From NCBI GenBank assembly GCA_963677475.2, contig CAXXQD010000023.1:310001-374000 (forward strand): a DNA stretch of 64,000 bases. The letters run 5' to 3'. Positions 46,097 to 54,315 of the stretch are shown here, piece by piece. The position numbers and the translations under genes are program-made. Below the pieces are notes generated by a model. It was not told where the DNA came from and searched no databases. It saw only the letters and a list, made by a program, of their open reading frames with translations. How positions within the stretch are numbered: position 1 is the stretch's first letter; every line of letters starts with the position of its first letter. This DNA comes from JABMQB01 sp963677475. GTDB lineage: Bacteria > Bacteroidota > Bacteroidia > Bacteroidales > Prolixibacteraceae.

Positions 46097-46576
46097 ATGA
46101 AGAAGATAATTGTCTTAATGCAGGCTTTATTATTTAGCTATTCTATGTTTGCCCAGGAATCTATCATCAAGACAGAAAGGGCATCAAGCAATTCACCTGA
46201 AATTATTTCAAAAGTTCGCCCACAACAAGATGCCCGCCTTGACAGTATGCTCAACTGGCATATTGAAAACAACCTAAAAAAAGGAGGTGTGGATGGTTTC
46301 CGAGTTGAGATTTTTTTTAGCTCAGCACCCAATGCAAAAGAAAAAGCGCTGGAAATTAAAAGGGAATTTTTAACCCGTTTCCCCGATATTGATGTGTATA
46401 TTAAGTTTAATGCGCCTGATTTTAAAGTACGGGTTGGCGATTTCAGGACAAAAAACGAAGCCCTTAAGCTGAAAAAAAAGCTTGACAATAAATATCCAAA
46501 ATCATTTATAGTACCTGATTTAATAAAGTTTCCCGAACTTATTTCTTCAGAAAAAGAAAAAAACCAATATGAGTGA
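46097..46576 (+). CDS. SPOR domain-containing secreted protein
   Basis: 159 residues with a signal peptide (IVLMQALLFSYSMFAQ) and a C-terminal SPOR-like domain: VDGFRVEIFFSSAPNAKEKALEIKREFLTRFPDIDVYIKFNAPDFKVRVGDFRTKNEALKLKKKL. The beta-alpha-beta-beta pattern and closing VRVGDFRTKxEA are diagnostic. SPOR domains bind denuded septal glycan strands. It overlaps the purF-like gene by 8 bases, so the two are translated from one message although their roles look unrelated. Start chosen at 46097 from the signal peptide and promoter. Confidence 0.85.
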   Translation: MKKIIVLMQALLFSYSMFAQESIIKTERASSNSPEIISKVRPQQDARLDSMLNWHIENNLKKGGVDGFRVEIFFSSAPNAKEKALEIKREFLTRFPDIDVYIKFNAPDFKVRVGDFRTKNEALKLKKKLDNKYPKSFIVPDLIKFPELISSEKEKNQYE

Positions 46577-48467
46577 GCTTATTAAGCATGAATGTGGAAT
46601 TGCCCTAATACGGTTATTAAAACCTCTTGAATATTATAAAGAAAAATACGGCACCTGGAAATATGGGATGAACAAGTTGTACCTGCTCATGGAAAAGCAA
46701 CACAACAGAGGGCAGGATGGCGCTGGTATTGTTAACATAAAAATGAACCTTAAACCAGGTTTCGATTATATCGACAGGCACCGTTCGGTTGCACAAAACC
46801 CAATTAAAGATGTTTTTGAAAAAGTAAATAAAAGTTATTACAAGGCTTCAAAACATCATCGAAATGAAACCAATTCAGAATGGGCATATGATAATTTGCC
46901 TTTTACCGGTGAGGTATCGCTTGGGCACTTACGCTATGGTACGTTTGGAAGAAACAGTATAGGATATGTTCACCCGGTAACACGCCAAAACAATTGGCGG
47001 TCACGAAACCTGGTCCTTGCCGGTAATTTTAATATGACCAACACTGATGAGCTTTTTCAGCGCTTGATCGACCTTGGGCAACATCCAAAAGCTTACACCG
47101 ATACCGTAACCGTTCTTGAAAAAGTCGGGCACTTTTTGGATGAAGAAAACCAATTGCTTTTTAGAAAATATAAGAGTGAAGGTTTTGGCAACAATGAAAT
47201 CTCATCGTTAATCGAATCAAACCTAGATGTCCAGAATATCTTAGAAAGAGCCTCAAAAGACTGGGACGGCGGGTATGCAATTGGTGGGATTATTGGCCAT
47301 GGAGATGCTTTTGTAATGCGTGACCCCTGGGGAATACGACCTGCACATTATTACTGCGACGATGAGATTGTAGTGGTAGCTTCCGAACGCCCTGTAATCC
47401 AAACCGTAATGAATGTCCCCATTAATACCGTGAAAGAAATAAAACCCGGGGAAGCTTTAATTGTTAAAAAAGACGGAGAAATCAAAAATCAGATGATCAG
47501 GGTTCCGCACAAAAGGACGTCTTGTTCGTTTGAAAGGATTTATTTCTCACGTGGTTCGGATGCAACCATATACGAAGAACGTAAAAACCTGGGCAAACTG
47601 CTTACCCCAACAATTCTGGATACAGTAAACCATGATTTCGAAAATACGGTGTTTTCATATATTCCGAACACTGCAGAAACTGCCTATTACGGGATGATGG
47701 AAGGGCTTCGCGAATATTTGGTGGATTGGAAAATAAACGAAATCAGGGAACAAAATGGTTCGCTTACCAATGAAAAAATAAAAGAGATTATTTCGCGTGA
47801 ACCACGAATGGAAAAAATTGCCATAAAAGACGTAAAACTGAGAACTTTTATTGCAGACGATGATAGCCGAGATGACCTTGTAGCCCACGTTTATGACGTA
47901 ACCTACGGGGTAATAAAAAATGACAAGGACACGCTTGTAATTATTGATGATTCAATTGTTCGGGGTACCACCCTCAAGCAAAGTATCATCAAAATTCTTG
48001 ACAGGCTCCACCCTAAAAGGATTATCATAATTTCGTCGGCCCCGCAAATACGTTATCCCGATTGTTATGGAATTGACATGGCACGACTCGACCGCTTTGT
48101 TGCATTTAATGCAGCAATTGAGCTGTTGAAAGAAAAAGGGATGCAGCATATTATTGACAAAGTTTACGCGAAATGCAAAGAACAGCAGTATTTGCCGAAA
48201 GAAGAAATAGTAAACTACGTGAAAGACATTTATAAGCCATTCACGTACGAGCAAATTTCAGCAAAAATCGCACAAATACTTACTCCTGAAGGTTGTAATG
48301 CAAAAGTTGATATTGTTTACCAAACAGTTGATAATTTGCACAAAGCCTGCCCAAATGATTTAGGTGATTGGTATTTCACGGGCGACTACCCCACTCCAGG
48401 CGGAAACAAAGTGGTCAATTTGTCCTACATCAATTTTGTGGAAGGCAAGGATGCAAGGGCTTATTAA
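46569..48467 (+). CDS. Amidophosphoribosyltransferase-like protein, long form
   Basis: 632 residues against about 470-505 for usual PurF. The N-terminal Ntn glutaminase is intact (HECGIALIRL with the probable nucleophile Cys9, KQHNRGQDGAGIV, LGHLRYGTFG, ASERPVIQTV). The PRPP loop TLVIIDDSIVRGTTLKQSI is near residue 460. Extra sequence, about 80-100 residues, lies before the PRPP loop (MMEGLREYLVDWKINEIREQ region), and the C-terminus ends in GDWYFTGDYPTPGG. It should catalyse the first step of purine synthesis, or be a specialised paralogue if a standard purF exists elsewhere. Confidence 0.85.
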   Translation: MSELIKHECGIALIRLLKPLEYYKEKYGTWKYGMNKLYLLMEKQHNRGQDGAGIVNIKMNLKPGFDYIDRHRSVAQNPIKDVFEKVNKSYYKASKHHRNETNSEWAYDNLPFTGEVSLGHLRYGTFGRNSIGYVHPVTRQNNWRSRNLVLAGNFNMTNTDELFQRLIDLGQHPKAYTDTVTVLEKVGHFLDEENQLLFRKYKSEGFGNNEISSLIESNLDVQNILERASKDWDGGYAIGGIIGHGDAFVMRDPWGIRPAHYYCDDEIVVVASERPVIQTVMNVPINTVKEIKPGEALIVKKDGEIKNQMIRVPHKRTSCSFERIYFSRGSDATIYEERKNLGKLLTPTILDTVNHDFENTVFSYIPNTAETAYYGMMEGLREYLVDWKINEIREQNGSLTNEKIKEIISREPRMEKIAIKDVKLRTFIADDDSRDDLVAHVYDVTYGVIKNDKDTLVIIDDSIVRGTTLKQSIIKILDRLHPKRIIIISSAPQIRYPDCYGIDMARLDRFVAFNAAIELLKEKGMQHIIDKVYAKCKEQQYLPKEEIVNYVKDIYKPFTYEQISAKIAQILTPEGCNAKVDIVYQTVDNLHKACPNDLGDWYFTGDYPTPGGNKVVNLSYINFVEGKDARAY

Positions 48468-48482
48468 TAATCCAAATCAATC

Positions 48483-48908
48483 ATGGCCCCGATCATTGTA
48501 GAACATACCTTTACTGCTGATATTCAGGAAGTATGGAATGCTATAACAAAGTTAGATTCAATGAAAAAATGGTTTTTTGAAAACATTGAAGATTTCGTTC
48601 CTGAAGTTGGTTTTGAAACTCGGTTCAATGTTAAAACGGAAAACAGGGAATTTGTTCATCTATGGGAAATTACGGAAGCAATACCACCGCGAAAAATCAA
48701 ATACAACTGGAAATATGAAGGATTCACAGGTGATTCGTTTGTGGCTTTCGAGTTGTTTGAACTCGGCAAACAAACAACATTAATACTCACACATGAAGAA
48801 ACAGTTGCCTTCCCAAAAGAAATCCCGGAATTTTCAAGGGAAAGTTGTATGGGAGGCTGGAATTACTTTATTAAACAAAGGCTTCCTGAATTTCTGAATA
48901 ATAAATAG
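48483..48908 (+). CDS. SRPBCC/AHSA1 family protein
   Basis: 141-residue START-like fold. VEHTFTADIQEVWNAITKLDSMKKWFF is the typical AHSA1 opening, WEITEAIPPRKIKYNWKYEGFTGDSFVAFELFEL the central strands and GGWNYFIKQRLPEFL the long C-terminal helix. Members bind hydrophobic ligands or activate Hsp90-like proteins; the ligand is unknown. It follows the purF-like gene by 15 bases and converges on the phosphatase gene with a 3-base gap. Confidence 0.88.
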   Translation: MAPIIVEHTFTADIQEVWNAITKLDSMKKWFFENIEDFVPEVGFETRFNVKTENREFVHLWEITEAIPPRKIKYNWKYEGFTGDSFVAFELFELGKQTTLILTHEETVAFPKEIPEFSRESCMGGWNYFIKQRLPEFLNNK

Positions 48909-48911
48909 ACT

Positions 48912-49406
48912 TTATTCTAAATGAAGCAATTGACTACTGGCACGCCTTCCAATTACGTCAACAATGTATAGGTTTCCATTAATGTTTTCATCAATTAAAC
49001 CGTACTTCTCTTTGCCAATTAGTTTATTCACAAAATCAGGAATGGTATTGCTATGCCCAACAATTAAAACTTTTTTCCCTTTAGTTTTCTTCTTAAATGC
49101 CCGGACATCAATTTTCGTAGGGTGATAAAGTATGAGCTCAATGTTGTGATCTTCAGCTGTAGGCTTTGCTGTTTCGAGGGTTCGGATATAATCGGTAGAA
49201 TAAACGGCATCCAATGGTATATCTTTAAAAACCTCAGCCCATTTCAGCGCTCTTTTTTCCCCGTCGGGGTGCAATATGGGATCCGGATTCTCTGATATTA
49301 CCTTTTCAGCATGCCTGATAAAAAAATACGTACTATGCTTTTGTTTACCATATGCCAATACCTGAAAACCCAAGAAAAGACTAATTAATAGAGCTATTTG
49401 TTTCAT
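48912..49406 (-). CDS. Secreted histidine phosphatase family protein
   Basis: 164 residues with a signal peptide (LLISLFLGFQVLAYGKQ). The phosphoglycerate-mutase-like motif TYFFIRHAEK carries the catalytic RH; AVYSTDYIRTLETAKPTAE and KVLIVGHSNTIPDFVNKLIG supply the second Arg and second catalytic His. It is short for the family, as usual for the SixA-like/periplasmic branch. The substrate is unknown, perhaps a phosphoester or phosphoprotein in the periplasm. Confidence 0.88.
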   Translation of the reverse strand: MKQIALLISLFLGFQVLAYGKQKHSTYFFIRHAEKVISENPDPILHPDGEKRALKWAEVFKDIPLDAVYSTDYIRTLETAKPTAEDHNIELILYHPTKIDVRAFKKKTKGKKVLIVGHSNTIPDFVNKLIGKEKYGLIDENINGNLYIVDVIGRRASSQLLHLE

Positions 49407-49539
49407 TTTTTATTTATTAATATTTGTTTAAATCTTTAGGGTTTATGTTCTGATAAATAAATCAAGCAAAACTACTCATTATTGCGAATTTCTACGCCGG
49501 GAAGTTTTATCTTTAACAAACAATAACATCAAACCACCC

Positions 49540-50631
49540 ATGGCTGAAAAATTAAAGGATATTTTATTCCCAAAAGATAAAGTAGAAGTATTTGCCTCCC
49601 TGTTAAAAAAGTATTATCCCCCATTTGAAAGCACTGCATTTGTAGAATACGTTTGCGATGACAAATGGAAAGAGCGTGAACTAAAAGAAAAAATGAGGCA
49701 TGCGACCATTGCACTTAAAAAGTTCCTTCCTGATGATTACGAAAAATCTATCGGGATTTTATGGAAGCTGGTGCCTCACATCAAAGGGTTTGAGGCAATT
49801 GTATTGCCTGATTTTGTGGAAGTTTACGGACAAGACAATTGGGATATTTCCCTTCCGGCATTGGGTGAATTTACCAAATGTGGATCATCGGAATTTGGCA
49901 TCAGGCCTTTTCTGATTAATAATTTGGAAGGCGCCATGGAATTCATGTTAAAATGGGCCGATGATGCAGATTTCAGGGTCCGGCGCTTTGCAAGTGAAGG
50001 TTGCCGTCCGGCATTGCCCTGGGCAATAGGTATTCCCGCGTTAAAAAAAGATCCATCCCTTATTTTTCCTATTCTTGAAAAACTTAAAGACGATCCGGAA
50101 GAGTTTGTACGAAAAAGTGTTGCCAACAACCTCAATGATATTTCGAAAACCCACCCTGAGAAAGTGCTTGAAATTTGCAAAAGATGGCAAGGCAAATCAA
50201 AAAACACCGATTGGATTATTAAACACGCCTGCAGGACACTTCTAAAAAAAGGAAATAAAGAAGCAATGCTGTTGTTTGGTTTTGCAAATCCTGAGAAAAT
50301 GGAGATTAGCAATTTCGAACTTTCTGATAAGCAAGTTGCCATTGGAAATGCAATTACATTTAACTTCAAACTCAACCTCAAAACAAAAAAGGAACAAAAA
50401 GTACGCTTGGAATATAAGGTGCATTTTGTGAAGTCAAGTGGTAAATCATCGCCCAAAGTATTCCAGATGAAGGAAGTTGTTTTAAAACCCGGTAGCCACG
50501 ACATTTCAAAAAAACATTCTTTCGAAGATATGTCAACCAGAAAGCACTATCCTGGTATTCATTTGTTTGAAATTATTGTGAATGGAGTATCAAAAGCACA
50601 GGGAGAAATCGAAGTCTTGCCATCAATTTAA
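49540..50631 (+). CDS. AlkC-type DNA alkylation repair glycosylase with Ig-like C-terminal domain
   Basis: 363 residues. Helical HEAT-like repeats (about 1-250) carry the family signature RVRRFASEGCRPALPWAIGIPALKKDP and DDPEEFVRKSVANNLNDISKTHP...WIIKHACRTLLKKG. The last ~105 residues form a separate Ig-like beta domain (IGNAITFNFKLNLKTKKEQKVRLEYKVHF; KHSFEDMSTRKHYPGIHLFEIIVNG). This layout fits the AlkC branch with an appended Ig-like domain, which removes N3-methylated bases without base flipping. No ada or other repair gene is adjacent. Confidence 0.85.
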   Translation: MAEKLKDILFPKDKVEVFASLLKKYYPPFESTAFVEYVCDDKWKERELKEKMRHATIALKKFLPDDYEKSIGILWKLVPHIKGFEAIVLPDFVEVYGQDNWDISLPALGEFTKCGSSEFGIRPFLINNLEGAMEFMLKWADDADFRVRRFASEGCRPALPWAIGIPALKKDPSLIFPILEKLKDDPEEFVRKSVANNLNDISKTHPEKVLEICKRWQGKSKNTDWIIKHACRTLLKKGNKEAMLLFGFANPEKMEISNFELSDKQVAIGNAITFNFKLNLKTKKEQKVRLEYKVHFVKSSGKSSPKVFQMKEVVLKPGSHDISKKHSFEDMSTRKHYPGIHLFEIIVNGVSKAQGEIEVLPSI

Positions 50632-50664
50632 ACCAACTTTCCTTTAAAGCACTACAGCACCAGT

Positions 50665-51567
50665 ATGCAAAACAAGACACTGACAAACGATGATATCCTA
50701 TTTCTGATTAACCCAAATTCGGGGAATAAAAAAATTGAGAGTATTATTGAAAGCCTCCAGAAGTTAACGCCCCAAATCAAATACATCGTTAATATTGAGA
50801 AAAAAGATTTAAAAAAATCGTTTCGAAAAAACCTTGAGCAATATAAAGTATTTGTTGTTGTTGGAGGCGATGGTACTGTTAACAAAGCAATAAAACATCT
50901 TCACAAACACCCTGATAAAGTTTTTGGGGTATTGCCAGCGGGTTCGGGGAATGGTTTTGCAAATGAAATGGGGTTTCAAAAATCCGTTGCATCATTACTG
51001 GAGGATATAAAAAGTGGAGAAACGATCCAGGTTGATATTCTCTCAGCCAACAAAAAACCATGTGTCAATGTTGCCGGAATTGGTTTTGACAGTTATGTTG
51101 CTCATCAATTTCAAAAAAGCAAAGGAAGGGGCTTTCGAAACTATGTTTTAATTACCCTTAAATCCATATTCAGATATAAACCGTTCCAGGCAAAAATCTG
51201 CTTTGGGGAAAAATCCATACAAGATACTTTCCATACCATTAGCATTGCAAATACCCGACAGTTTGGGAACAATGCCATAATTGCCCCAATGGCAAAACCA
51301 AACGATGGGTTAATGGATTTGGTGCTTATCAGGCCTTTTCCTATGATTCTGTATCCGGTTTTTGTTTTCCGGTTATTTATGGGAACTCTGAATAACTCCA
51401 AATACGTTCAGTACATTTCGACAAATGAGGAGATTGAAATAGAGACGGAATTTAAAATTTACCATGTAGATGGAGAACCAAAATCGTTTCAAAAAAGCCT
51501 TCATATAAAACTCAAAAAAGAAAAAATATCCCTTGTGAAAACCAAGGCAAATCCATTTAATTCATGA
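50665..51567 (+). CDS. Diacylglycerol/lipid kinase family protein (YegS/DgkB-like)
   Basis: 300 residues. ILFLINPNSGNKKIESIIESL and VFVVVGGDGTVNKAIKHL (the GGDGT nucleotide motif), followed by GVLPAGSGNGFANEMGF (GTGND-like), NVAGIGFDSYVAHQFQ and IAPMAKPNDGLMDLVLI, are the DAGK catalytic-domain hallmarks; a short beta C-terminus includes YHVDGEP. It phosphorylates diacylglycerol or a related lipid alcohol, perhaps a sphingoid base; the substrate is not readable. It overlaps the next gene by 4 bases (ATGA). Confidence 0.9.
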   Translation: MQNKTLTNDDILFLINPNSGNKKIESIIESLQKLTPQIKYIVNIEKKDLKKSFRKNLEQYKVFVVVGGDGTVNKAIKHLHKHPDKVFGVLPAGSGNGFANEMGFQKSVASLLEDIKSGETIQVDILSANKKPCVNVAGIGFDSYVAHQFQKSKGRGFRNYVLITLKSIFRYKPFQAKICFGEKSIQDTFHTISIANTRQFGNNAIIAPMAKPNDGLMDLVLIRPFPMILYPVFVFRLFMGTLNNSKYVQYISTNEEIEIETEFKIYHVDGEPKSFQKSLHIKLKKEKISLVKTKANPFNS

Positions 51568-51947
51568 TAGTAATAATACCGCTAAAAGATACGTTTACTA
51601 TTTACCAGGTGAGCAATGAGAAAGAAGTCCCAGCAGAAATTAAGGAAGCTGAATTTTATTCCATCACCAAAACCAGCGATGAGATTTCAATTATTACTAG
51701 TTGTAAAACAGAGCATAAGCACCTAAAATCAGAATCCGGATGGAAAGCAATTAAAGTGGATGGCATTCTTGATTTTTCGCTGGTTGGCGTCATAAATGAT
51801 CTTACCCAACCTTTAAAAGAAAACAATATCAGCGTTTTTGTATTATCAACTTTTAATACCGATTACCTCTTTGTTAAAGAGGATATGTTTGAGCTGGCAG
51901 TTAAAGTCCTTAATAATCCCCCAGACATTCAAATTAAACAAATCTAA
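51564..51947 (+). CDS. ACT domain-containing protein
   Basis: 127 residues. A short N-terminal strand-rich part (LKDTFTIYQVSNEKEVPAEIKEAEFYSITKTSDEISIITSC) is followed by an ACT-like fold (WKAIKVDGILDFSLVGVINDLTQPLKENNISVFVLSTFNTDYLFVKEDMFELAVKVL). This resembles the ACT_7/CASTOR-type amino-acid-binding proteins. Its start overlaps the lipid kinase stop, so it is co-translated; whether it regulates that kinase is unknown. Confidence 0.82.
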   Translation: MIVIIPLKDTFTIYQVSNEKEVPAEIKEAEFYSITKTSDEISIITSCKTEHKHLKSESGWKAIKVDGILDFSLVGVINDLTQPLKENNISVFVLSTFNTDYLFVKEDMFELAVKVLNNPPDIQIKQI

Positions 51948-51967
51948 TTTTTAACATGGACTTATTT

Positions 51968-52010
51968 TGTTAACACGTGTTGTTAATATTAACAGTGTTC
52001 ATTATATTTA
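51968..52010 (+). promoter_or_regulatory. Candidate TetR operator and promoter
   Basis: Palindromes TGTTAACA (51968-51975), AACACGTGTT (51972-51981) and a perfect 14-base TGTTAATATTAACA (51981-51994) overlap in one block. A TTG at 51980-51982 and TATATTTA at 52003-52010 (one mismatch to TAnnTTTG) stand 20 bases apart as possible -33 and -7 elements. The operator would therefore cover the -33 region of the tetR-like gene. Confidence 0.5.
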
Positions 52011-52031
52011 CATCGTTAAATTACATTTAAA

Positions 52032-52619
52032 ATGAAAAACAAAGAAATACAAGAGAAGAGAATGCGGGGTTATTTTATCCAAGCCACAAAAGACATTTTA
52101 AAAGGAGAAGGGATTAGCAGCATAAATGTACGAAATATTGCAGACCAGGCAGGATATTCATATGCTACCCTCTACAACTATTTTAAGGATGTAAACGAAT
52201 TGGTTTTCCTTTGCGTGATCGATTTCCAGGAAGAATGTTCCAAATTCGTAAAAAAACAAACAATAAATGTTCCGGAAGGGAAGGAAAAGTTAAAAGCATC
52301 GGTCCAGTCGTACATCAATTACTTTGTTGAATATCCCGGTATTTTTGATCTTTTTTACTTAACAAAAGTTGGTGATTTTGGGAACAAAACAACCATTACA
52401 GGCATCATCAACACATCCCTAGATAAGGTTTGTGAAGAAGACTGGAATTATTGTATAAGCCATAAACTGTACAAGATTAAAGAGGTTGAGTCGCTAAAAG
52501 CCCAACTCAGGTACAGTGTAATTGGTTTGTTAATATTGTTTCTGAACCGTATGGCTCCTCCGGATTATTCAGATTTCATAAACCAGTCAAAATTAATTAT
52601 TGATAGTTTGTTGGAATAA
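52032..52619 (+). CDS. TetR/AcrR family transcriptional regulator
   Basis: 195 residues. The N-terminal HTH reads TKDILKGEGISSINVRNIADQAGYSYATLYNYFKDVNELVFLCV (about 17-60), the standard TetR DNA-binding domain; the C-terminal helical ligand domain is unremarkable in size. A palindromic block immediately upstream suggests autorepression. The sulfatase gene starts 43 bases downstream on the same strand and is a plausible second target. The ligand is unknown. Confidence 0.9.
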   Translation: MKNKEIQEKRMRGYFIQATKDILKGEGISSINVRNIADQAGYSYATLYNYFKDVNELVFLCVIDFQEECSKFVKKQTINVPEGKEKLKASVQSYINYFVEYPGIFDLFYLTKVGDFGNKTTITGIINTSLDKVCEEDWNYCISHKLYKIKEVESLKAQLRYSVIGLLILFLNRMAPPDYSDFINQSKLIIDSLLE

Positions 52620-52662
52620 TTTTTTGTACTAACTTCAAATACTTTATCCAATTATTTTGACC

Positions 52663-54294
52663 ATGCATACAAAAATCAATTCACGAAAATCCCTTTTATC
52701 ACTTTATGTATTTATCATACTGCTTGCCTTTGCCTGTAAAGATCCTTCAAGCCAAATGAAGCGTCCGAACATCCTTTTTGCAATTAGCGACGACCAATCG
52801 TTTGCCCATACCAGTTTTAACGGTTGCAATTTTATAGCAACACCAGCATTTGACAAGGTGGCAAGCGAAGGGATTTATTTTTCAAATTGTTATGCCGGAT
52901 CGCCGGGATGTGCACCATCTCGCAGCTCCATTGTTACCGGAAGGTACCACTGGCAAAACGAGCAATCGGGGCAACATGCCTCATCGTGGATGAAAAAGCA
53001 TGTTCCGTTTATTGATTTGTTGGAAAAAAATGGATACGTAACTGGTCTAACCGGGAAAGGGGTAAGTCCGTTTCAATATGCCCGAAACAGCAACGATTCG
53101 CTCTGGAGGGAAACCAATGCGGCCGGGATAAAGCATAGCGATATAAAATACACCGACGACAACGACATTCGTTTTGGAAACGGAATTAGCAATGTAAATT
53201 ATTTTGAGAACTTTAAATATTTTATTGAAAATGTAAAAGGCGACAAACCATTTTTCTTTTGGTTTGGCGGGCATGAGCCACACCGTGACTATGAAAAAGA
53301 TTCGTGGAAGAAAATGGGGAAAAAGCTGGAAAATGTAGAGGTTCCCGGATTTTTCCCGGACAATGAAACCATAAGAGGTGACCTATTGGATTATGCCGTT
53401 GAAATTGAATGGTTTGACCTTCATTTAAAGCAAATGCTGGAATACCTGGAAGAAACCGGGGAACTTGAAAATACCATTGTAATTGTGACTGCCGACAATG
53501 GTATGCCATTTCCACGGGCAAAGGCCAACTGTTTTGAATATGGGGCACATGTTCCCATGGCAATTCGCTATCCTCAACATTATCCGGGCAAGCGGATTGT
53601 TAACGATCCTGTTAGCTTTGTTGACCTGGCTCCTACCATCCTCGAAATTACCAAAACTTCCGCTGAAGGAATGTTGCCTATTTCGGGGAAAAGTATTTTG
53701 AACATTCTGCAATCGAAGAAACAGGGAATTGTTGATCAGGATAAAAAATACGTTTTTGCAGGCCGTGAAAGGCACAGCTGCTCAAGGTATTTAAACTGGG
53801 GCTATCCGCAAAGGATGGTCCGAAACGGTGACTTTATTTTTATTTGGAATTTAAAACCAGAGCGTTGGCCTGCTGGGGCTCCACAAAAATACGACCCAAA
53901 CGACAGTACCAAACTTTTGCCCATGTATGGCTTGGATGAAAACCAAAAGTATCTTTATCAGAGTGCTTATACCGACATTGACGATTGCCCATCGAAAACC
54001 TACCTCATTGAAAACCGAACAGATGAAGCAACCAATGTTTATTTGGAACTGGCTGTCGGGAAAAGACCAGAATATGAATTGTACAATGTAGTGCAAGACC
54101 CATTTTGCCTTGAAAATTTAGCGGGCAAGACCGAGTATCAGGAAATCCAGTCAAACTTAAACGAAGTATTGCTTAACGAACTTACTGTTTCTAACGATCC
54201 TCGCATTGTTGGCCCCGACAAAGAAATATTCGACAGTTATTTGAGATATTCACCAATGAGAAAATTTCCTAATCCGGCTGATAGCCAGGAATAA
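52663..54294 (+). CDS. Sulfatase (formylglycine-dependent), lipoprotein
   Basis: 543-residue surface or periplasmic sulfatase. The lipobox is LAFAC (Cys25). NILFAISDDQSF holds the metal Asp pair (43-44), and GCAPSRSSIVTGRY holds the formylglycine motif CxPSR (Cys83), matured by an anaerobic or FGE-type enzyme not in this window. VTADNGMPFPRAKANCFEYGAHVPMAIRYP is the second metal site. The W-Q-N-E-Q-SGQHASSW segment recalls N-sulfoglucosamine sulfohydrolase-type (S1_8) enzymes, but the substrate is uncertain. It is preceded by TetR and followed by an unknown lipoprotein. The ATG at 52663 is chosen over an upstream TTG. Confidence 0.92.
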   Translation: MHTKINSRKSLLSLYVFIILLAFACKDPSSQMKRPNILFAISDDQSFAHTSFNGCNFIATPAFDKVASEGIYFSNCYAGSPGCAPSRSSIVTGRYHWQNEQSGQHASSWMKKHVPFIDLLEKNGYVTGLTGKGVSPFQYARNSNDSLWRETNAAGIKHSDIKYTDDNDIRFGNGISNVNYFENFKYFIENVKGDKPFFFWFGGHEPHRDYEKDSWKKMGKKLENVEVPGFFPDNETIRGDLLDYAVEIEWFDLHLKQMLEYLEETGELENTIVIVTADNGMPFPRAKANCFEYGAHVPMAIRYPQHYPGKRIVNDPVSFVDLAPTILEITKTSAEGMLPISGKSILNILQSKKQGIVDQDKKYVFAGRERHSCSRYLNWGYPQRMVRNGDFIFIWNLKPERWPAGAPQKYDPNDSTKLLPMYGLDENQKYLYQSAYTDIDDCPSKTYLIENRTDEATNVYLELAVGKRPEYELYNVVQDPFCLENLAGKTEYQEIQSNLNEVLLNELTVSNDPRIVGPDKEIFDSYLRYSPMRKFPNPADSQE

Positions 54295-54315
54295 GAATTG
54301 CAAAAATTGTAGCAA

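Noticed and set aside
49824..50504. 226-codon antisense frame within the AlkC-type gene
   Set aside because: The sense strand has a strong family signature; the antisense product is Ser/Leu/Phe-rich without a motif.
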